5,461 bases of DNA, taken from Elusimicrobia bacterium RBG_16_66_12. GTDB taxonomy: Bacteria; Elusimicrobiota; Elusimicrobia; UBA1565; UBA9628. Every line of letters starts with the position of its first letter. The first letter of the stretch is position 1. The notes below the pieces were generated by a model. That model had not been told where the DNA came from and did not search any database. It worked only from the letters and a program-made list of their open reading frames with translations. The DNA is taken from assembly GCA_001800005.1 (NCBI GenBank), contig MGUL01000068.1, positions 7,708 to 13,168 on the forward strand, written 5' to 3'. Of the stretch, positions 1 through 4,221 are shown piece after piece. Both the position numbers and the translations under genes were made by a program.

Positions 1-309
1 TTCAAAGCCGCGCTGACCCGAGTGGGGCCGCCGCTTCCCGGCGTGGAGTTGGCGATCCTGAACAGCCCCATGTGGGGCGACAATCCTCAGATTGTGATCC
101 GCATCGATGGTCGGGAGGTCTACTGGGAGTACCTCATCCATTCCGAAGCGAATCTCGCTCGCGTCCGCCTCTCGTGGAAACATCCGCTGACCTGGCTGAG
201 AGCGCTGCGATTTCTGCGCGGCGGCCGCTCCGATGATCTATCCGACCAATTTGCGGCCGCGCTACTGCTGGCCCGCGAGAGCGCTATGAAGGTCCGCCGG
301 CGCCCTTAA
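1..309 (+). CDS. 3' end of an unrecognised protein gene (5' truncated by window edge)
   Basis: The frame is open from the first base to a TAA at 307-309, giving at least 102 codons with no stop. A GTG at position 22 could serve as a start, but it has no clear ribosome binding site and the frame continues upstream of it, so I treat this as the C-terminal part of a longer gene. The visible protein is soluble-looking. A mixed beta-like stretch (DNPQIVIRIDGREVYWEYL) is followed by a basic, Trp- and Leu-rich segment (WKHPLTWLRALRFLRGG) and a helical, Arg-rich tail ending RRRP. No catalytic motif or transmembrane span is evident, and I do not recognise the family. Its stop overlaps the stop of the lpxD remnant on the other strand within the palindrome CTTAAG, so the two run tail to tail. 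That the frame is coding is likely from its length and codon pattern; the function is unknown. Confidence 0.6.
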   Translation, partial: FKAALTRVGPPLPGVELAILNSPMWGDNPQIVIRIDGREVYWEYLIHSEANLARVRLSWKHPLTWLRALRFLRGGRSDDLSDQFAAALLLARESAMKVRRRP

Positions 310-497
310 GAAACCGGCACCTCTTCGGGGCGCCTGAGCTTGGAGAGCAGCCCGGGGAGCTTGGCCAGCGCTGAGTTCATTTTATGCGCCTCGCGCGCGG
401 GCCGAGCCGGGATGCCGAAATAGGCTTGCCCGGGCTCGGTGTCCTGGACCACGCCCGACATTCCCATGACGATGGAGCCCTTACGAGGTAGGAAGAA
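306..497 (-). pseudogene. lpxD: C-terminal fragment of lpxD (UDP-3-O-acylglucosamine N-acyltransferase), 5' end lost
   Basis: Read on the minus strand, this frame encodes 63 residues ending in TAA at 308-306. It contains GSIVMGMSGVVQD, then GQAYFGIPARPAREAHK, then a helical tail ALAKLPGLLSKLRR. This is the layout of the LpxD C-terminus: the last left-handed beta-helix coils, the conserved G-x-PA-x-PAREA turn, and the C-terminal helix rich in LPxLL and Arg. LpxD adds the second 3-hydroxyacyl chain in lipid A synthesis at the inner membrane and is normally about 340 residues. Here an in-frame stop lies at 500-498, six codons before the recognisable part, so more than 80% of the gene is missing, including the uridine-binding domain and the catalytic His. 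No plausible start exists for a functional enzyme. I infer a relic left by a deletion or rearrangement. Another hexapeptide-repeat acyltransferase is possible, but the tail favours LpxD. Confidence 0.72.
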
Positions 498-544
498 TTA
501 GCCCGCATTCCGCTCAAAGCCACCTCACCCGACTAGTTAGCCCG
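498..544. repeat. 8-bp direct repeat TTAGCCCG at the junction of two gene remnants
   Basis: TTAGCCCG occurs at 498-505 and again at 537-544, separated by 31 bases. The first copy contains the stop that closes the lpxD fragment frame, and the second contains the TAG (538-540) immediately upstream of the open ORF6N frame. The position fits a recombination or insertion scar, but an 8-bp match at this spacing can arise by chance. Confidence 0.3.
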
Positions 545-894
545 TCTTCCTCCCCCACGCAAAACGCATCGAGCGCCGCATCTATCTGATCCGCGGCCAA
601 AAGGTCATGCTGGACTCCGACCTGGCCGCGCTCTATGGCGTTTCGACCGCCCGGCTCAATCAACAGGTCCGGCGGAACATCGAGAGGTTCCCTCCCGATT
701 TCATGTTCACCCTCAACATGGAGGAGCACGCGCGTTTGATGTTGCAGATTGCAACATCAAATACTGGGCGCGGCGGCCGCAGGAAATTGCCGCTCGTGTT
801 CACGGAGCAGGGCGTCGCGATGCTATCGAGCGCCCTCAACAGCAGGCAGTCCATCCAGAGGAAACCGAAGAGACGGATCGGGTTTCAGCCTTGA
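541..894 (+). pseudogene. Decayed ORF6N-domain gene (phage/KilA-N-type DNA-binding family), both ends lost
   Basis: The frame opened by the TAG at 538-540 runs to TGA at 892-894 (117 codons). It carries the hallmarks of the ORF6N domain: IYLIRGQKVMLDSDLAALYG, then LNQQVRRNIERFPPDFMF, GRGGRRKLP and FTEQGVAMLSSAL. ORF6N proteins are putative DNA-binding proteins common in phages, plasmids and genomic islands, usually roughly 150-300 residues with a helical C-terminal region. Homology begins near codon 9 (about 565), but there is no ATG, GTG or TTG between 541 and 606. The first ATG, at 607, falls inside the domain and would drop its first strand. After ALNSRQSIQ (to 858) the expected continuation is replaced by a basic 11-residue tail (RKPKRRIGFQP) and a stop. 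I therefore read it as a remnant broken at both ends. Translation from 607 into a 95-residue product cannot be excluded, but would probably not give a complete fold. Confidence 0.78.
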
Positions 895-921
895 TCGTTA
901 TCTCGACCCACTAGCGCGCCC

Positions 922-946
922 CGCGCATGCGCGCTATAATGGGCGC
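922..946 (+). promoter_or_regulatory. Promoter of the response regulator-ddl unit: palindrome plus TATAAT, apparently leaderless
   Basis: A perfect -10 hexamer TATAAT lies at 935-940. With the usual 6-7 base discriminator the transcript would begin at about 947, which is the A of the regulator's ATG, so the mRNA would be leaderless. In agreement, no Shine-Dalgarno sequence lies between the box and the ATG. No TTGACA-like -35 box is present at 16-18 bp spacing. Instead a 12-bp perfect palindrome CGCGCATGCGCG fills 922-933, immediately upstream of the -10 box, where an activator or repressor could bind. The -10 box is seen; the start point and any bound factor are inferred. Confidence 0.55.
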
Positions 947-1324
947 ATGGCAAGCATCTTGATCGTGGACGACGAGGAGACGATCCGGGACCTCCTCAAA
1001 GAGGTCATCTCCTCCCAGGGACATGAGTTCCACCTCGCGGCCAACGGCGCCGCGGCCTTCGAGATCCTCCGCAAGAGGACCGTCGACCTCGCGATCATCG
1101 ACCGGAACATGCCCGGAATGACCGGCATCGAGGTCGTCCAGCTCATCCGCCAGAATCCGAAGACGGCCAAGGTGAAGATCCTGATGTGCACCGCGGCCAG
1201 CGTCACCAGGGAGATCGACGAGGCCTTCGCCGCCGGCGCCGACGGCTACATCCTCAAGCCCCTGGACTTCCCGACCGTCCTCGGCAAAGTGGCCAAGGCC
1301 CTGGCCTCTCCCGGGAAAGCGTGA
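947..1324 (+). CDS. Single-domain response regulator (CheY-like receiver)
   Basis: The 125-residue protein is one receiver domain with no output domain. The acidic pair D8-D9 follows the first strand (ILIVDDEE). The phosphoacceptor is D52 in LAIIDRNMPGMTG, the conserved Thr is T82 (LMCTAAS), and the switch Lys is K104 in GYILKPLD. All residues for Mg2+ binding and phosphotransfer from a histidine kinase are present, so it should be phosphorylated in the cytoplasm and act through protein-protein contact or phosphorelay rather than by binding DNA. I chose the ATG at 947 because the receiver fold starts at once. The same frame is open far upstream, but that extension lies over the ORF6N remnant in another frame and has no domain character. 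The TGA stop overlaps the GTG start of ddl (GTGA), indicating translational coupling. A candidate kinase lies on the opposite strand beyond ddl, but partnership is only inferred. Receiver identity is nearly certain; the target is unknown. Confidence 0.93.
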   Translation: MASILIVDDEETIRDLLKEVISSQGHEFHLAANGAAAFEILRKRTVDLAIIDRNMPGMTGIEVVQLIRQNPKTAKVKILMCTAASVTREIDEAFAAGADGYILKPLDFPTVLGKVAKALASPGKA

Positions 1325-2424
1325 AGCGCCCCCTCGTCCTCGTCCTCTGCGGCGGCCGGTCCGCCGAACGGCTGGTCTCGTTGGTCTCGGCGCGCTGCGT
1401 GGCCGCAAGCCTGCCCGCCGAACGCTTCCGCGCCCGTCTCGTCCACCTGGGGCTGGACGGCTCCTGGGCGTCGGTCCCGACGGCGCGCCTGCTCCGCGAG
1501 GAGCCCCGGGCGCTCCTCTGCGACCCCTCCGCCGTCCGCCGCCTGCGCGCGGGCGCGCCGCGGCTCGATCCCTGGCGCCTGCTGACCTCGCTCGGCGATG
1601 ATGACTGCGTGTTCCCCGTCCTTCACGGCCCGATGGGCGAAGACGGCACGCTCCAGGGCATGCTCGAATTATCCGGCGCGGCCTATGTCGGCTGCGGCGT
1701 GTACGGCTCGGCCGCCGCGATGGACAAGGAAGCGACCAAGCGCGTGGCCGAGCAGGCCGGCCTGCCCCAGGTGCCGTGGGCCGTCGCCCGCGACGCCAAA
1801 GAGGCCGCCGCCGCCGCGAAGCGCTTCGGCTACCCCGTCTTCATCAAGCCCGCGCGCATGGGCTCCTCGGTGGGCGTCGTCAAGGTGAAAGGACCCGCCG
1901 CCGTCGCCGCGGCGATGCGGGAGGCCCTGCGCTACGACGATAAAGCTCTCGTCGAGAAGGGCTATCCGGTCCGCGAAGTGGAAACGGCCGTGCTCGGAGA
2001 TCCGTGGGCTTCGGAGGGAGACCGCTTCGCGCTGAAGGCCTCGATCTGCGCCGAGATCGCGCCGAACGCGGAATTCTACGATTACACGGCCAAGTATATC
2101 GACCCGGACGGCGCGCGCCTGATCATCCCCGCACCCCTGCCGGCCAGGACCGCGGCGCGGGTCCGGGAACTGGCCCTGACCGCCTTCCGCGCGCTGGACC
2201 TCTACGGCCTGGCGCGCGTGGACTTCTTCGTGCACAAGCATACGGGAAAAGTCTTCTTCAACGAGCCCAACACCCTGCCGGGCTTCACCCCCATCAGCAT
2301 GTCCCCCCGCCTGTGGCGCGAATCGGGCATCCCCACGCCGCGCCTCGTCGAGACCTTGGTGGAGCTGGGCCTGCGCCGCGCCCGGGCCCGGCGGCGCCTC
2401 TCGGCCGACCCGCGCGCCCGCTGA
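1321..2424 (+). CDS. ddl: D-alanine--D-alanine ligase (DdlA-like)
   Basis: This 367-residue cytoplasmic ATP-grasp enzyme joins two D-Ala molecules with ATP hydrolysis for peptidoglycan precursor synthesis. Seen in order: the N-terminal motif GGRSAERLVSL (residues 11-21), the signature HGPMGEDGTLQG (102-113), the ATP-grasp strand and loop FIKPARMGSSVGV (174-186), EFYDYTAKY (251-259), and the metal-binding end ARVDFF through NEPNTLPGFTPISM (298-327). D301, E315 and N317 match the Mg2+ ligands. The Tyr in AKY (Y259) corresponds to the residue linked with D-Ala rather than D-lactate specificity. The ISMSPRLW ending is DdlA-like. Oddities are R17 in place of the usual His after the conserved Glu, and Pro in the E-P-N motif where a small aliphatic residue is common. 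I start at GTG 1321, where homology begins. It overlaps the regulator's stop by 4 bases and has only a weak upstream GGGAAA, which fits coupled translation. Length is normal for the family. Confidence 0.95.
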   Translation: MKRPLVLVLCGGRSAERLVSLVSARCVAASLPAERFRARLVHLGLDGSWASVPTARLLREEPRALLCDPSAVRRLRAGAPRLDPWRLLTSLGDDDCVFPVLHGPMGEDGTLQGMLELSGAAYVGCGVYGSAAAMDKEATKRVAEQAGLPQVPWAVARDAKEAAAAAKRFGYPVFIKPARMGSSVGVVKVKGPAAVAAAMREALRYDDKALVEKGYPVREVETAVLGDPWASEGDRFALKASICAEIAPNAEFYDYTAKYIDPDGARLIIPAPLPARTAARVRELALTAFRALDLYGLARVDFFVHKHTGKVFFNEPNTLPGFTPISMSPRLWRESGIPTPRLVETLVELGLRRARARRRLSADPRAR

Positions 2425-2444
2425 ATCGGCCCGTCAGGGCGCGC
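2412..2444. terminator. GC-rich hairpin over the converging stop codons of ddl and the kinase
   Basis: GCGCGCCC at 2412-2419 pairs perfectly with GGGCGCGC at 2437-2444. After a 2-base bulge, TGA (2422-2424, the ddl stop) pairs with TCA (2434-2436, the kinase stop on the other strand), leaving a 9-base loop. The fold is nearly symmetric and could act in both directions. No T-tract follows on either strand, so it is not a canonical intrinsic terminator. It may instead slow polymerase or protect the 3' ends. The pairing is seen; the terminator role is inferred. Confidence 0.4.
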
Positions 2445-3576
2445 TGATGGAACCGGGGATCGTGACGCGGAACTCGGTGCCGGCCCCCTCTTGGGAAGCG
2501 AAGGACGCCTTCCCCCCCAGAAACCGCTCGGTCAGCAGCTTGATGCTGTAGGTCCCCAGGCCGCGCCCCTCGCCCTTGGTCGAGAACGACCGCTGGAATA
2601 TCTGGAGTTGGACCTTGCGCGGCATGACCGCGGGATTTCGGACCCAGATCGCGAAACGTCCGCCCTCGATCTTCTCCGCCCCGACCCCGATCACCCCGCC
2701 GACCGGCTCGGCCTCCAAGGCGTTCTTGATCATGTTGCCGACGACGCGCATCAAGAGGGATTGGTCCGTGACGATGGAGTCCGCCGGCACGCCCGGAGCG
2801 AGGACGATCTTCCGCTCCTTCGCCGTCTCGTGGGCCGCGCAAAGACCGACCACGGTCTCGAGGAAGGCCTGCAGCGAACCGCCGGTCAAGTGGAGGCGGA
2901 AATCTCCGCTCTCGGCGGCGGCGAGGTCGCGCTGGGAGAGGATCTCGTCGATCAGCCGCTCCGAGCAGCGGTTGAGGAGCTTGGTCAGATTCAAGAATTC
3001 AGCGGGGCTCGACTCGGCCATCAGCTCGGCCAGGGTCCTCACCCCGCCGGCCGTGTTGAGCACGTCGTGGAAGAAGATGCGCTCGAGAACGCGGCGGCGC
3101 TTCTCATGGCTGATGTCCGCGGCGGCGAAGACGGTGAAGGAGAGGCCCTCGTGGCGAAACGGAGTGGCCCAGATTCGGAGGTCCAGGTCCTGGTTCGGAG
3201 CTTCGCCCTGGATGCGGCACTCCAGCGACTCCGGCTTGCCCCGGAGGGCGCAGGCGACGGCGTTGGCCGCGCCGCAGGCGGTGCAGAACTCCGAGGTGCC
3301 GCAGTCGGATTCCTCATGCGCGTGCACGCAGTGCAAGGCCTCGCCGGTGCGCTTTCCGAGCAGGGCGTCGAGTCCGACTCCCAACGCGTCCAGGGCGGCC
3401 TTGTTCGCATAGACGATCTGGCGATGGTCGTTGAGCATCAGGACGATGTTCGGCATCGCGTCGAGGAAGCCGTGCACCAGCGGGAGGGCCGCGATCTCCC
3501 GATGCTGACGCCGCACCTCCTCGTCGGTGGCGCGTTCGGCGGGCAAGAACTTGGTCGGGAGAGGATCGTTTGCCAC
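2434..3576 (-). CDS. PAS-domain sensor histidine kinase with Cys/His cluster
   Basis: From the GTG at 3576 the protein has 380 residues and no transmembrane span, so it is a cytoplasmic sensor. Residues about 35-155 form a PAS domain (MPNIVLMLNDHRQIVYANKA) with an inserted cluster HCVHAHE-SDCGTSEFCTACGA at about 82-102: five potential ligands C83, C92, C98, C101 and C109, plus nearby His. The H-box is FFHDVLN with phosphoacceptor H170. The ATPase domain has the N-box NMIKNALEA (281-289) and the glycine-rich lid KGEGRGLGTYSIKLL. The G1 box reads WVRNPAVMP, with Asn314 where most kinases have the ADP-contacting Asp. A TTG at 3612 would add 12 residues. I prefer GTG 3576 because GGAGG lies 4 bases before it on the minus strand, and the added residues look like leader sequence. 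The gene converges on ddl with a 9-base gap. Kinase identity is firm. The signal and the partner (perhaps the receiver at 947-1324) are unknown. Confidence 0.9.
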   Translation of the reverse strand: MANDPLPTKFLPAERATDEEVRRQHREIAALPLVHGFLDAMPNIVLMLNDHRQIVYANKAALDALGVGLDALLGKRTGEALHCVHAHEESDCGTSEFCTACGAANAVACALRGKPESLECRIQGEAPNQDLDLRIWATPFRHEGLSFTVFAAADISHEKRRRVLERIFFHDVLNTAGGVRTLAELMAESSPAEFLNLTKLLNRCSERLIDEILSQRDLAAAESGDFRLHLTGGSLQAFLETVVGLCAAHETAKERKIVLAPGVPADSIVTDQSLLMRVVGNMIKNALEAEPVGGVIGVGAEKIEGGRFAIWVRNPAVMPRKVQLQIFQRSFSTKGEGRGLGTYSIKLLTERFLGGKASFASQEGAGTEFRVTIPGSISAP

Positions 3577-3761
3577 GGAACCTCCGGATGAGGATTTATA
3601 CAATTGTAGCAACGCTTATACCACCACTGATAGAGAAGAGGTTCCACCCCACGGATACGGACTCAGGGGCGGGATTGTTCCGGCGATGGAACTTTTTCGG
3701 GGGCTGCCCCGTATGGATGTGGGACCTTGGGCCCTTGTGGCGCTGAGCCCGGGAGGATACA
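3577..3761. promoter_or_regulatory. Divergent spacer between kinase and coiled-coil gene, with 10-bp palindrome TACAATTGTA
   Basis: This AT-richer spacer must hold promoters for two divergent genes. The perfect palindrome TACAATTGTA lies at 3599-3608. On the minus strand it contains a TACAAT hexamer (5 of 6 to the -10 consensus) and is followed by TATAAA, about 25-30 bases before the kinase GTG. No good -35 box is visible. GGAGG for the kinase lies at 3581-3585, read on the minus strand. For the plus-strand gene, GGGAGG at 3751-3756 is a clear ribosome binding site, 5 bases before its ATG. I see no convincing plus-strand promoter. The palindrome could be an operator, but the assignment is tentative. 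Confidence 0.35.
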
Positions 3762-4196
3762 ATGTCAGACGAGATGAAGAGACTCCTCACGGCCGTCAAG
3801 ACCGAGCTCAAGGCCGACATCGCCGCCGTCAGGACCGAGATCGGCTCGCTCAGGAGCGAATTTAAGACCGAGCTCAAGAGCGAGATCACCGGCGTCCGAG
3901 CGGAGCTTGGCCGTGTCAACAAGCGATTGGACGGCCACGACGTCTGGCTGAGGGGCATCACCACTGAGCAGGCCCGGGCGAGGGGCGACATCGAGTGGCT
4001 CAAGGAGAACATGGTCTCCCGCGGTGAATTCAAGTCGGCCATGAACCAGATCATGGGCCGCTTCGACGGCTTCGCCTCGCTGTTCGACGAGTTCCGCCTG
4101 CGCTGGGCCGTGCAGAGCGACACGCTGGCCCAGCATCATCATCGTCGCGACGACCACGAAAAACGACTATCCGCTCTCGAACCGAAACGTGCTTGA
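3762..4196 (+). CDS. Small hypothetical coiled-coil protein with five 11-residue repeats
   Basis: The 144-residue protein has no signal peptide or membrane span and is highly charged. Residues 2-56 are five back-to-back 11-residue units of the form (K/R)-T-E-(L/I)-K-x-x-I-x-x-V, beginning at residues 2, 13, 24, 35 and 46. The DNA repeats with a 33-base period, and the 15-mer at 3798-3812 recurs exactly at 3864-3878. Such hendecads form long amphipathic helices or slightly right-handed coiled coils. Residues 57-100 are less regular (WLRGITTEQARARGDIEWL), then come aromatic FDGFASLFDEFRLRW and a C-terminal heptad-like end HHHRRDDHEKRLSALE. The ATG at 3762 is supported by GGGAGG 5 bases upstream; a second in-frame ATG is at 3774. 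I do not recognise a named family. The coiled-coil architecture suggests an oligomeric scaffold or adaptor, but no function can be assigned. The symporter follows after 25 bases, possibly on the same transcript. Confidence 0.82.
   Translation: MSDEMKRLLTAVKTELKADIAAVRTEIGSLRSEFKTELKSEITGVRAELGRVNKRLDGHDVWLRGITTEQARARGDIEWLKENMVSRGEFKSAMNQIMGRFDGFASLFDEFRLRWAVQSDTLAQHHHRRDDHEKRLSALEPKRA
3765..3929 (+). repeat. 33-bp tandem coding repeat (five hendecads)
   Basis: Five in-frame 33-base units begin at 3765, 3798, 3831, 3864 and 3897. Units 2 and 4 share the exact 15-mer AAGACCGAGCTCAAG, and units 3 and 5 share the (A/T)CGG-type codons for E-(I/L)-G, giving a higher-order 66-base (22-residue) period. 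The first unit is the most diverged but keeps the E-M-K and A-V positions. This points to growth by internal duplication, most recently of a 66-base block. Confidence 0.7.
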
Positions 4197-4221
4197 GACG
4201 GGCGGCGCTTGAAATAGCCGA

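Noticed and set aside
296..334. Stems at the tail-to-tail junction (GCCGG/CCGGC and GGCGCCC/GGGCGCC) as a terminator
   Set aside because: The two stems exclude each other, have loops of 13 and 22 bases, and lack T-tracts; chance pairing is likely in DNA this GC-rich.
861..886. Inverted repeat GAAACC / GGTTTC near the end of the ORF6N remnant
   Set aside because: The stem is only six pairs with a 14-base loop and no T-tract; it is too weak to call a terminator.
749..946. N-terminal extension of the response regulator upstream of ATG 947
   Set aside because: The receiver domain starts at ATG 947, the extension is Ser/Arg-rich with no domain and overlaps the ORF6N frame, and the TATAAT box lies inside it.
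1669..2241. Minus-strand open frame opposite ddl
   Set aside because: It lies wholly within ddl, whose motifs are all intact, and encodes a low-complexity Gly/Arg/His-rich product.
2491..3591. Long plus-strand open frame (366 codons) opposite the histidine kinase
   Set aside because: It mirrors the kinase codons, has no recognisable domain, and its sequence is rich in charged and Gly residues as expected for an antisense shadow in GC-rich DNA.
3698..3711. Hairpin CGGGG-GCTG-CCCCG as a terminator
   Set aside because: The T-run precedes the stem on the plus strand, so neither strand has a U-tract after the hairpin, and it lies between divergent promoters where a terminator has no role.
3735..3763. 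TTGTGG and TACAAT at 17-bp spacing as a promoter for the coiled-coil gene
   Set aside because: The start site would fall after the ATG at 3762, which already has a good GGGAGG ribosome binding site; the -35 match is only 3 of 6.
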